Shown piece after piece: positions 1-8,926 of a DNA stretch of 47,429 bases. Below the pieces are notes generated by a model. That model was not told the DNA's origin. It did no database searches and saw nothing but the letters and a program-made list of their open reading frames with translations. This stretch comes from Balneolaceae bacterium. Lineage in GTDB: Bacteria > Bacteroidota > Rhodothermia > Balneolales > Balneolaceae. Each line of letters starts with the position of its first letter. Position 1 is the stretch's first letter. The DNA is taken from contig PWLN01000274.1 in assembly GCA_003559375.1 (NCBI GenBank), forward strand, positions 1 to 47,429, read 5' to 3'. Position numbers and translations under genes: made by a program.

Positions 1-184
1 ATCAAGGTTCGTATTTACAGTTTATATCTTATTATCTTCCCCTGAAACAGATGTATTTTTTTAAAAGGCATCTTTTTACAAGATGTACTTTCACTCGTTT
101 ATTCATCAGGCTCACTGTAAGATCTTTCAGTTTTTCAAAAAAATAATGATCAAATAAAGACAAAATTTATCAATAAAAGTAAGT

Positions 185-1576
185 ATGGCATCAATAAACA
201 ATGCATTAAAAAATTGCCTGATACTATTCATTGTATCAGTAATGTTCTCACAGTTCCTGGTTTCATGTACTGGCAGTGAAGCTGATTATTCAGAAACGCG
301 AACGGTTTTTTTGCCACCCGAATGGGCTGTGAATGCCAATATCTATGAAGTGAATATTCGCCAATATACTCCGGAAGGTACTTTCAGAGCATTTGCAGAA
401 GACATTCCGCGTTTACAGGATATGGGAGTTAGAATCCTGTGGTTTATGCCCATTCACCCGATTGGTGAAAAAGAAAGAAAAGGTACACTTGGCAGTTATT
501 ACAGTATCAGGGACTATACAGCTATTAATCCGGAATTTGGAGACAAAGACGATTTCAGGTTTGTCGTAAACAAGGCGAAAGAACATGGTATGAGAGTTAT
601 CATCGATTGGGTAGCCAATCATACTGCCTGGGATGCAGTTTGGACAGAAACTAATCCGGAGTTTTATCTTACTGATGAGAATGGAAATTTCTTCCCTCCT
701 GTAGATGACTGGAGTGATGTGATTCAGCTTGATGTTAACAATCGTGACATGTGGAGAGAAATGATCGCTGCGATGGAGTACTGGGTGCGTGAGTACGATA
801 TTGACGGCTTCAGGGCGGATGTTGCCTATATGGTGCCTGTTGAATTCTGGATTCAGGCAAGAGAACAGCTTGAAGAGATAAAGCCACTGTTCATGCTGGC
901 CGAAGCCGAGGATCCTGAATTACACTTTGCTTTCGATATGACATATGCCTGGGATTACGCACAAACAATCCGTGATATGGGTGCCGGTCGGGCAACCACG
1001 GCTGATCTTGATAATGCTCTGACCCGCAATTTTGAAAGGTTTGAGAAGAAACATTACAGAATGTTTTTCACTACCAATCATGATGAAAATTCATGGCAGG
1101 GGAGTGATCCGGACTTATATGGAGATAATTTTAAAAATTTTGCCGTTCTTTCTGCTACGGTTTGGGGTATGCCCCTTATTTATAACGGTCAGGAATCAGG
1201 GCTGAACAAACAACTTGAATTTTTTGAAAAAGACGAGATTGAATGGCGGGATTATCCATATCAGGATTTTTACACTACACTTCTCGACCTGAATACACGA
1301 AATCAGGCTCTTTTTAATGGTGAGATTGGCGGTGATTTCAGAAAGATGCCAACCGATAATGATGAAAATATTTTTGCCTATAAACGGATCGGACATCATG
1401 AACAGGTAATGGTAATTATAAATTTCTCTGACAACCAGGAAAATTTTACATTCAATGATGGCCACATGGCTACATGGAACGATGTCTTTACTGGTGGCGA
1501 ATTTGAAATCGGCGAAGAAAACACCATAGCCGCGAACAGCTTCTATCTTCTTGAACGAATTTACATGAGCCACTAA
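185..1576 (+). CDS. GH13 alpha-amylase family lipoprotein
   Basis: Predicted alpha-glucan hydrolase (maltodextrin/starch breakdown) anchored in the envelope as a lipoprotein. The N-terminus is a signal peptide ending in a lipobox (LVSC, Cys28). The catalytic barrel shows the four GH13 regions: D141-H146 (DWVANH), GFRAD with nucleophile Asp212, LAE with general acid Glu240, and NHD with Asp300. All three catalytic carboxylates are therefore present. At 463 aa it is a compact single-domain enzyme with a short C-terminal beta domain and no carbohydrate-binding module. The permease gene starts 23 bp downstream on the same strand, so the pair probably forms a maltodextrin operon. The 184 bases before the start show no recognisable operator. 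Exact specificity (amylase, neopullulanase or glucosidase) cannot be read from the motifs. Confidence 0.93.
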   Translation: MASINNALKNCLILFIVSVMFSQFLVSCTGSEADYSETRTVFLPPEWAVNANIYEVNIRQYTPEGTFRAFAEDIPRLQDMGVRILWFMPIHPIGEKERKGTLGSYYSIRDYTAINPEFGDKDDFRFVVNKAKEHGMRVIIDWVANHTAWDAVWTETNPEFYLTDENGNFFPPVDDWSDVIQLDVNNRDMWREMIAAMEYWVREYDIDGFRADVAYMVPVEFWIQAREQLEEIKPLFMLAEAEDPELHFAFDMTYAWDYAQTIRDMGAGRATTADLDNALTRNFERFEKKHYRMFFTTNHDENSWQGSDPDLYGDNFKNFAVLSATVWGMPLIYNGQESGLNKQLEFFEKDEIEWRDYPYQDFYTTLLDLNTRNQALFNGEIGGDFRKMPTDNDENIFAYKRIGHHEQVMVIINFSDNQENFTFNDGHMATWNDVFTGGEFEIGEENTIAANSFYLLERIYMSH

Positions 1577-1599
1577 CCCTATATCCAAACAGGCACTTC

Positions 1600-3144
1600 A
1601 TGAGCATAAATCCACAACAGCGGCCAAGACTCAGTTTCTGGCAGATCTGGAACATGAGTTTTGGATTTCTTGGAATCCAGTTTGGATTTGCTTTACAAAA
1701 TGCAAATGTCAGTAGAATATTTGAAACTCTTGGGGCAAATGTTGACACCATTCCAATACTGTGGCTTGCGGCACCTGTAACAGGACTAGTGGTACAGCCC
1801 ATTGTCGGTTATTTCAGTGACCGTACATGGACCCGCCTAGGCCGACGCAGGCCTTATTTTTTATGGGGTGCAATTTTTGCATCAGTTGCACTTGTAATTA
1901 TGCCAAATTCTCCGGTTCTGTGGGTTGCAGCAGGAATGCTGTGGATTCTTGATGCATCGATTAATATATCAATGGAACCTTTCCGGGCCTATGTTGGAGA
2001 TATGCTTCCATCCGAACAGAGGACAAAAGGTTTCGCCATGCAGAGCTTTTTTATCGGAACCGGTGCCGTTGTAGCCTCTGCACTTCCATGGATGATGACG
2101 AATCTTCTTGGAATTCCCAATACTGCACCGGAAGGTATGATTCCACCTTCAGTTAAATGGTCATTTTATATAGGGGCATCCGTTTTCTTTCTTGCGGTTT
2201 TATGGACTGTTTTGCGTTCAAGGGAATATTCGCCGGAAGAGCTTGAGGCATTCGAAAAATATGAGAATAGTTTGCTTGATGATCCCGAAGAGGTAAAACG
2301 TGATATTCCAATTGAAGCGGGTAAAGGGAAAAATAAAATCACATCGGGTTATATTTTTACAATTTCCGGTATCGCAGCAACAGCCATCATTTTTTTCGGT
2401 AACTATGATGCAGAGCTCTATGTGATCTCTGCCGGACTCATACTGGCCGGTATTATCTCCCTGACAGCAGGATTTCTTCAGCGATCGGGCAAAACGGAAC
2501 AAGGCCTGGTAATCGTAGTCCATGATTTTCTTACCATGCCCAAAACCATGATACAACTTGCAGTTGTACAATTTTTTACCTGGTTCGCACTTTTTGCTAT
2601 GTGGATTTATACTACTGCTGCTGTGACCTCTCACATATATGGCACCAGTGATCCGACTTCACTTTTATACAACGAAGGCGCCGACTGGGTTGGGATTTTA
2701 TTTGCTATCTATAATGGTTTTGCTGCTCTTATTGCATTTGCCTTGGCACCACTGGCCAGGGCAACAAGCCGAAAAACTGTGCATGGTATCGCTTTGGCTA
2801 CAGGCGGATTATCATTGTTCTCCATTTATTTTATACCCTCACCCAGTCTTTTGATTATCCCCATGATTGGAGTGGGACTCGCATGGGCAAGTATTTTAGC
2901 AATGCCTTATGCCATTCTTGCCGGTTCTTTGCCTGCAAAAAAAATGGGTTTGTATATGGGGATCTTCAACTTTTTTATAGTGATACCCCAGATTATTGCT
3001 GCCAGTATGTTAGGTTTTATCACAAGAAACTGGTTTAATGGTGAAGCCATTTTTTCATTGATGCTTGGGGGAGGAGCGATGATAATTGCCGCGCTATCCA
3101 TGTTTTTAGTAGATGATGTTGATGAAGTAAAAGATCCGTTATAG
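1600..3144 (+). CDS. MFS sugar permease, SLC45/maltose-transporter-like
   Basis: Inner-membrane transporter of the major facilitator superfamily, 514 aa with about 12 hydrophobic segments. The loop between the second and third segments (residues about 71-90) reads GYFSDRTWTRLGRRRPYF, the form of the MFS motif typical of SLC45/sucrose-maltose carriers and the bacterial permeases found beside amylases. A charged cytoplasmic loop at about residues 210-245 separates the two halves. It lies 23 bp after the GH13 lipoprotein gene, so the natural reading is proton-coupled import of maltose or maltodextrins released by that enzyme. Substrate assignment is inferred from context. Confidence 0.88.
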   Translation: MSINPQQRPRLSFWQIWNMSFGFLGIQFGFALQNANVSRIFETLGANVDTIPILWLAAPVTGLVVQPIVGYFSDRTWTRLGRRRPYFLWGAIFASVALVIMPNSPVLWVAAGMLWILDASINISMEPFRAYVGDMLPSEQRTKGFAMQSFFIGTGAVVASALPWMMTNLLGIPNTAPEGMIPPSVKWSFYIGASVFFLAVLWTVLRSREYSPEELEAFEKYENSLLDDPEEVKRDIPIEAGKGKNKITSGYIFTISGIAATAIIFFGNYDAELYVISAGLILAGIISLTAGFLQRSGKTEQGLVIVVHDFLTMPKTMIQLAVVQFFTWFALFAMWIYTTAAVTSHIYGTSDPTSLLYNEGADWVGILFAIYNGFAALIAFALAPLARATSRKTVHGIALATGGLSLFSIYFIPSPSLLIIPMIGVGLAWASILAMPYAILAGSLPAKKMGLYMGIFNFFIVIPQIIAASMLGFITRNWFNGEAIFSLMLGGGAMIIAALSMFLVDDVDEVKDPL

Positions 3145-3268
3145 CCCTGATTTATGACCATAAATTACCTGATAATTGATGGGATTGTAGATCACTCAGA
3201 TATTAAGAGTACATCAATTTGGGTCTGTATGATATGCTATTGCAAATTGAATAAGGAAGAAATGTAAC

Positions 3269-3802
3269 ATGAGAATTGCCCAGAAATATTTTAACCTTTT
3301 TATCATCATTTGTGCTGCGATAGCAGTTATCGTTATCGCACTCACCACTATACGGTATTCTCAAAAACAGGTGCTGGAATTCAAAAACAATTTATCTGAA
3401 ATTGATTTAAACACTATTGCATTCAGAACATATCTGCAAGCGGATTCACTTCGAATTTCAGAGCTGGCAGGGAGTCCTGTTGTAATTCAGTTTTGGGCTA
3501 CATGGTCAGGCAAATCGGGCCAGGTAAATCACTTTTTGAATGAATATCAGAAAGCTCATCCGGATTTGACTGTTGTTGCTGCTGCTGTGCGGGATGGGGA
3601 AGAGCAGATTATGGAATACATACAAGAAAATAATTTCCATTTTGATTTTGTTGAGGGCACTGTTTTTTACCAGCAAATTTATGTACCTGGAATTCCGGCA
3701 CAAATCTTGATTGGCAGGGATGGTGAGCTTTTTGACACACATATAGGTGATGAAATACAGGTATTGAAAAATAAATTAAACCATTTGATAATTCATGAAT
3801 GA
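3269..3802 (+). CDS. Thioredoxin-fold (TlpA/ResA-like) protein lacking the CxxC cysteines
   Basis: A membrane-anchored thioredoxin-fold protein, 177 aa, with one N-terminal transmembrane segment (residues about 8-28) and a periplasmic domain. The strand and active-site helix are clear (VVIQFWATWSGKSGQVNHF), but the usual WCxxC is WSGKS: both redox cysteines are serines (Ser80, Ser83). The cis-proline region (PGIPAQILIGRDGE) is kept. Disulfide exchange by the standard mechanism is therefore not expected, and a binding or chaperone role is possible. The TCA and TCG serine codons are each more than one change from a Cys codon, so this is not a recent mutation. It overlaps the next gene (pabC) by 8 bases. 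Confidence 0.82.
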   Translation: MRIAQKYFNLFIIICAAIAVIVIALTTIRYSQKQVLEFKNNLSEIDLNTIAFRTYLQADSLRISELAGSPVVIQFWATWSGKSGQVNHFLNEYQKAHPDLTVVAAAVRDGEEQIMEYIQENNFHFDFVEGTVFYQQIYVPGIPAQILIGRDGELFDTHIGDEIQVLKNKLNHLIIHE

Positions 3803-4667
3803 TAGCCGGTGGGTTTGGTTAAACGGTGAAATTATTAGAGAAACGGAAGCAATGATACCTGCAGTACAATCCGGACTATTTTATGGAGCAGGCTGTTTTG
3901 AAACCATGGTATCCGAAAAAGGATTTATTTTCCGTTACAATGAGCACCTGGAAAGAATGTTTGGTGCATTAAGGTATCTCGGTTTATCAGAGATTCATTT
4001 TCCTGATAAAGGCGATATACTGAAGCAGATTCATAAACTGATATTGCATAGCGGATTCGATAATGATCGCGTCAGAGTTAGAATTCAGGCTTCACTAAAC
4101 GAGAATTATGGATATGACTCAAATGAACCGACTGATATAGTAACATTGATAACTGTATCGCCAGTTACCAATAAGACGAACCCTGCCAGATTGTTTCAGA
4201 CAAAAACAAGAGTAGTTCCCGATGTATGCCGTCCGGCGCATTTTAAACTAAGTAACATGCTTCACTATCGAAATGCTTTCAGAAAAGCAAAACGAGAAGG
4301 TGCCGATGATGCACTTATGCTAACTACGAATGGCTTCATTGCTGAAACGGCAACTGCGAACGTATTCTGGAAAAAGGGAAATACGATTTATACCTCATCA
4401 GGATTATGCGATATTCTGCCTGGAATTATGAGGGAGGCCGTCATTGAAATCATTGAAAGCGATGACATATACAGTTTGAAAGAAGGGAAATTTTTCACAA
4501 ATCATCTGATGAATGCTGATTCAATCTGGCTCACAAACAGTGTGATAGAAATTAGGGAGGTTCAATCAATTAATGGTAATATCATTCCGGTTGACAAACA
4601 TTTCATAGATCATTTGAGAGATCAATTAAATAAATTAAAAGAAGTTGAAAGATTCAGTGGCAAGTAA
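3795..4667 (+). CDS. pabC: Class IV aminotransferase, probable aminodeoxychorismate lyase
   Basis: PLP enzyme of fold type IV, 290 aa. Visible family marks are SGLFYGAGCFETM near residues 26-38, the PLP lysine in FKLSN (Lys151), and the TTNGFIAETATANVFW block with the cofactor-contacting Glu184. The family also contains branched-chain and D-amino-acid aminotransferases. Length and sequence alone do not separate these, but the gene is followed by and overlaps folC, which favours aminodeoxychorismate lyase making p-aminobenzoate for folate. It starts inside the last codons of the preceding thioredoxin-fold gene, so the three genes are probably cotranscribed. Confidence 0.78.
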   Translation: MNDSRWVWLNGEIIRETEAMIPAVQSGLFYGAGCFETMVSEKGFIFRYNEHLERMFGALRYLGLSEIHFPDKGDILKQIHKLILHSGFDNDRVRVRIQASLNENYGYDSNEPTDIVTLITVSPVTNKTNPARLFQTKTRVVPDVCRPAHFKLSNMLHYRNAFRKAKREGADDALMLTTNGFIAETATANVFWKKGNTIYTSSGLCDILPGIMREAVIEIIESDDIYSLKEGKFFTNHLMNADSIWLTNSVIEIREVQSINGNIIPVDKHFIDHLRDQLNKLKEVERFSGK

Positions 4668-5961
4668 TTTTCAGTCTTTTTTGGATGTAGAAGATTTTCT
4701 GAATTCCATTCCGATGTTTAGCCAAAGAGGAACAAAAGCTGCAAATTTTAATCTGGACCGGATGAAAGAATTCTGCAGGGCATTGGGAGATCCGCAGATA
4801 AACTTCAAATCGATACACGTTGCCGGTACAAATGGAAAAGGAACTGTGTGCCGAATGCTGGCATCGGTGTATCAAACTGCCGGTTTTAAAACGGGAATGT
4901 ATACGTCACCGCATCTGGTCAACTTCAGGGAACGATTCATGATTAATGGAAACATGATTGATGAATGTGATCTCATTGATTTTTTTAATTTGCATGCGAA
5001 ACACATCAGAGGGCAAGCTTATACTTATTTTGAAATTACTACAGCAATCGCATTCTGGTACTTCAGCAAGAATAAGGTCGATATTGCGATCATAGAAACC
5101 GGACTTGGAGGCAGGCTTGATGCCACGAATGTAATATTTCCGGAGATATCTGTTATAACATCCATTGGTATGGATCATACCGACCTGCTTGGCACCACTC
5201 TTGAATCTATTGCAGGGGAGAAGGCCGGTATTATTAAACCTCAAATTCCGGTTGTAGTTGGTAATTTATTACCAGAAGCAAAAAATGTGATTAAAAAAAT
5301 TGCAGATAAACATGAAAGCAAACTCACTGAGGCTGAGAAGTATCAACCCCGATATTTGAATGGTTCTATTGTGTTAATGGATGGTGATACGGAAATCAGA
5401 CTAAAAAAAACATTCCTAAAAAAGATTGATGCAGTAAATGTTGCTGTTTCGTATGATATAACAAGAATATTGAGTGACAGATTATTTATTGCGCCCGAAA
5501 AGTTTATTTCCTGAATTGAACAAATGGCGCAGAATTATCAAAGAAGGGGTACTTTTGAAAAACTGGCCCAAAACAAAGAATGGTATTTTGATGGGGCGCA
5601 TAATACTGAAGCTATTGAACAGCTCATAAGCCACCTTGAAGAAATAGCACCACCAAATTGCTGGACAGCTGTTTTAAGTTTTATGAAAGATAAGCTTAAT
5701 CCAGAAATCGCAAGCTTATGGAGCAGATTTCCAAATATCAAATTGGCTGGAATGAAATTTGAACGAGCGGCAACTTTAGCTGAAATGAAACAATTTTTTC
5801 CACATGCAACAGAATTGATTTTGAATGAAAAAAACAGAAAAAATGATTTTGAAACAGAATTAGTAATTTTTACAGGAAGTTTTTACTTTTATAATGAAGT
5901 CTGCAAATGGATGGGTACCATACTTGCTATAGAAGATAATCTTTCCGCACTCAAAGAATAA
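4645..5961 (+). pseudogene. folC: Folylpolyglutamate/dihydrofolate synthase, interrupted by an in-frame TGA
   Basis: Mur-ligase-family ATP enzyme that makes dihydrofolate and adds glutamates to folates. Family landmarks are in order: P-loop GTNGKGT (residues 61-67), TSPHLVNFRERF, the GLGGRLDATN block, and HTDLLG...GEKAGIIKP in the first part. EWYFDGAHN and the C-terminal domain are in the second. The reading frame is continuous from a TTG at 4645 (GTG at 4657 is an alternative) to 5961, 438 codons, the normal family length, except for TGA at 5512-5514 (codon 290). The local pattern FIS-stop-IEQMAQNYQRRG suggests Gly (GGA) was there. The usually conserved Arg of the GRFE motif just downstream is Thr. 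Folate synthesis is normally essential, so error, readthrough or a second copy must be considered. Confidence 0.88.
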
Positions 5962-6032
5962 CCCCACAGCGTACTACTACAATTTGGTTGTTCGCTTTTC
6001 TACAGGAATGAACTTAAGAACTAATATTTACT

Positions 6033-7532
6033 ATGTCGGAGAATCAAACCGATAACGATCTGAATATTGACCTGGATACGTTACATCAAAAGACTGTAAA
6101 CGATTTAAAAACCATTGCGAAGGCGATTGGAATAAAAGGAATATCCACGCTTAAAAAGCAGGATCTAATTAACCGGATAAAAGAAGGTTCAAAGCCTGAA
6201 AAGTCAGAAGAAAATGGATTGGCCCTTCAGGATGCTGAATATGGAAAGAAAGATCATATTCAAACTTATGATATGCCGGACTCAGATGATGGGGATGGAA
6301 AACGAAGGCATCGCCATCCACAAAAAAAACAGAATAAAAAACATGTTAGCAACGTGCTGCCAGAATCTGATGCAGCAACCCTTGATGAACGCCTTGCTGA
6401 TATAATACCCAAACTTGGAAAGTTTCTTATTAATGAAGGGACACTGGAAATTTTGCCTGACGGATACGGTTTTTTGCGTTCCGTAAATTACAATTATAAA
6501 GCCAGTCCCGATGATATTTACGTATCACCATCGCAAATAAAACGATTCAGGTTAAAACAGGGAGATTGTGTAATTGGAATTATACGGCCGCCAAAAGTTG
6601 GTGAGCGTTATTTTGCTCTTTTGAGGGTGGAAGGGGTTAATGGAAAAATTCCACGTGATATGGATAATCGCCAGGATTTTGAAGATTTGCTTCCGATTTA
6701 CCCTGAATCAAGATTTAAACTTGAGAATAGTTTTGCGGAGTACTCTACACGTATCATGGATCTTTTCACTCCAATTGGAAAGGGACAACGCGGGCTTATT
6801 GTTGCTCAGCCCAAGACAGGGAAAACTACCATTCTTAGAAATGTGGCAAATGCTGTAACCAAAAACCATCCGGAAACAAAAATCATCATCCTGCTGGTTG
6901 ATGAACGTCCCGAAGAAGTAACCGAAATGCAACGTACAGTCCCCAGAGCCGAGGTTGTTGCCTCTACTTTCGATGAGAAACCCGAGAACCACATCGGGCT
7001 GTCTGAAATTGTATTTGAAAAGGCAAAACGCCTGGTTGAAAGCGGCCATGATGTTTTATTGTTGATGGATTCAATTACACGATTGGCCAGGGCTTACAAC
7101 GTTGCAGGCGGGAGTTCAGGGCGAACGATGACCGGTGGTGTTGATTCTGAGGCGCTTAAAGCCCCGCGGCAGTTATTCAGTTCAGCAAGAAATATTGAAA
7201 ATGGAGGAAGCCTTACTATCATTGCAACTGCCCTGGTCGAAACCGGTTCGCGAATGGACGATGTGATATTTGAAGAATTTAAAGGCACTGGAAACATGGA
7301 GCTTGTACTGGACCGCAGATTAGCTGAAAGAAGAATTTTCCCGGCAATCGATGTATTCAAGAGCGGCACACGCCGGGAAGAGCTGATCGTTTCTGAAGAA
7401 GAAAGAGAGAAAGTAGTGCTACTAAGGCGTTACCTCAATAACCACAATGCCTATGAAGCCATGGAATTTCTTCTCGACAAAATGAAAGGAACACGGTCGA
7501 ATGAGGAATTTCTGATTTCGATGAATAAATAA
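6033..7532 (+). CDS. rho: Transcription termination factor Rho
   Basis: Hexameric RNA-dependent ATPase that terminates transcripts. The 499-aa protein has an N-terminal SAP-like Rho_N helix domain (residues about 15-51), then an acidic and lysine-rich linker (about 52-115), an extension common in Bacteroidota. A cold-shock RNA-binding domain follows ([13 protein letters not shown], 138-150), then the RecA-like motor. Walker A is QPKTGKTT with Lys264, and Walker B lies in [15 protein letters not shown]. The Q-loop region ([15 protein letters not shown]) and the R-loop region ([12 protein letters not shown]) are intact. It sits alone, 71 bases after folC, and converges on the DUF2784 gene. Confidence 0.98.
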   Translation: MSENQTDNDLNIDLDTLHQKTVNDLKTIAKAIGIKGISTLKKQDLINRIKEGSKPEKSEENGLALQDAEYGKKDHIQTYDMPDSDDGDGKRRHRHPQKKQNKKHVSNVLPESDAATLDERLADIIPKLGKFLINEGTLEILPDGYGFLRSVNYNYKASPDDIYVSPSQIKRFRLKQGDCVIGIIRPPKVGERYFALLRVEGVNGKIPRDMDNRQDFEDLLPIYPESRFKLENSFAEYSTRIMDLFTPIGKGQRGLIVAQPKTGKTTILRNVANAVTKNHPETKIIILLVDERPEEVTEMQRTVPRAEVVASTFDEKPENHIGLSEIVFEKAKRLVESGHDVLLLMDSITRLARAYNVAGGSSGRTMTGGVDSEALKAPRQLFSSARNIENGGSLTIIATALVETGSRMDDVIFEEFKGTGNMELVLDRRLAERRIFPAIDVFKSGTRREELIVSEEEREKVVLLRRYLNNHNAYEAMEFLLDKMKGTRSNEEFLISMNK

Positions 7533-7683
7533 TTGTTTTTGGGGTGAATGAAATAGGTTGAGATTTCATGGTGTTTTTCACACTTTTCTTCATTTAAGAT
7601 ATTTTCGTTTTTCCCAGATAATGATAAATATGGCTATTCCCAAATCCATCAGGTAACAGGAAATCTGAGGCCCCAACTCTTGA

Positions 7684-8049
7684 TCATTTTTTCACTGACC
7701 TGTATATGATGATTCCGTACAGAATCAGGTTGATGATAATAACCCCAATACCTAAGAAGATCTGAATCTCACGTGTTAACCCAGATGGGTAGATAACCGG
7801 AAGGAGATAGTGTTCAATGAAGCCGCCATCATATCCGCTCTGTCCGGCGGCGCGACGCAGTCGGTTTTCAAGTGGTGTTAACGGACAAATCCAGCCCTGA
7901 AACATGATCAGCGCACCCCAGAAAGCTGCAATCAAATGGATATATACCAAACGCCGCCATTTCAGCACCAATAATGCGCCGACTACCACAAATACAATAA
8001 ACAAAAAGTGAACGGCGATCACTACATCAGCCAGAATACTGTAAATCAT
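7684..8049 (-). CDS. DUF2784 family membrane protein
   Basis: Small integral membrane protein, 121 aa, with about four hydrophobic helices (residues 5-27, 34-53 and 93-116 are clearest). It carries the family block CPLTPLENRLRRAAGQSGYDGG followed by FIEHYL and the YP.GLTR segment, which matches DUF2784 closely. The function of that family is unknown. It is the last gene of a minus-strand run (sppA, MBL hydrolase, this gene) with only 27 bases before it, so it is probably cotranscribed. Confidence 0.85.
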   Translation of the reverse strand: MIYSILADVVIAVHFLFIVFVVVGALLVLKWRRLVYIHLIAAFWGALIMFQGWICPLTPLENRLRRAAGQSGYDGGFIEHYLLPVIYPSGLTREIQIFLGIGVIIINLILYGIIIYRSVKK

Positions 8050-8076
8050 GTTGAGTAAGTTGTGATTGGCTGATTA

Positions 8077-8922
8077 TCAAATCTCATTCAGAACAAATTG
8101 TTCTTTCTCATTCAGGGATAACTTTCCTGCTTTTCTATAAAGGGAATGATAAAAAAATAGTACCGCCTTTTCGTTATAAGCCCTGTTAAGAATCCGGGTT
8201 TTCATTTTTTTAGCACGAATGGGATCTGAATCCTCCACTGGGCTGGAGGATTGATTCAGTTGGTTTTCTGAGGGAATTAGATCCCCGGTATACCATGCAG
8301 TATTTCCATAGTCATGAATCCGGATTGCCAGGTGCCCGGGTGTATGACCACCGGTATGAATAAGCTCCAGGCCTCTTACAGGAAAATAGATTTCTCTGTC
8401 AATAAATCGAAATCTGTTATCTGCAGCGAGCTTATATAGTTCATCAATCTTGTACATTTCTCCATAAGAACCTGATTTTTGTTCAATTTGTGAAATTGCA
8501 AACTCCCACTCCAACCTGTGAACAATATAACGGGCATTAGGAAATGTAGGGTTTGTTTTGATCTCATCTGAAACAAATGTACAGCCAGCGGAGTGGTCAA
8601 AATGAAGATGTGTCAAAACAACAAAATCAATATCTTCGGGGCGAATACCAAATATGTCGAGATTGGTTTTAACATTCGAAGTATCCTTAAAACGGCTTTT
8701 AAAATCGAGTCCCCAGCCAAGGCCAGGATCTACGATGATATTCATCTCATAACCGGAAATAAACAGCGGGTCGATTCCCACAGCCTGCGTGCTTTTTAAT
8801 TGTTCTGCCTGATTCTGATCAGTATCAATGGCTGCGGGACTGGTTTTTTGTATTGTTCCATCTTTGAAAACCTCAAAAAAGCCCTCACTTAATTGTTCAA
8901 CGATGAAACTTCCGATTTGCAT
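8077..8922 (-). CDS. MBL-fold metallo-hydrolase
   Basis: Metallo-beta-lactamase superfamily hydrolase, 281 aa, cytoplasmic (no signal peptide). The binuclear metal site is visible: HLHFDH (His105, His107, Asp109, His110), GGHTPGH (His193), YTGD (Asp214) and a C-terminal His near residue 259 (FFYHSLYR). The arrangement is that of the lactonase/hydrolase branch, but the substrate cannot be identified. It starts 4 bases after the end of sppA on the same strand and ends 27 bases before the DUF2784 gene. Confidence 0.9.
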   Translation of the reverse strand: MQIGSFIVEQLSEGFFEVFKDGTIQKTSPAAIDTDQNQAEQLKSTQAVGIDPLFISGYEMNIIVDPGLGWGLDFKSRFKDTSNVKTNLDIFGIRPEDIDFVVLTHLHFDHSAGCTFVSDEIKTNPTFPNARYIVHRLEWEFAISQIEQKSGSYGEMYKIDELYKLAADNRFRFIDREIYFPVRGLELIHTGGHTPGHLAIRIHDYGNTAWYTGDLIPSENQLNQSSSPVEDSDPIRAKKMKTRILNRAYNEKAVLFFYHSLYRKAGKLSLNEKEQFVLNEI

Positions 8923-8926
8923 AAAC

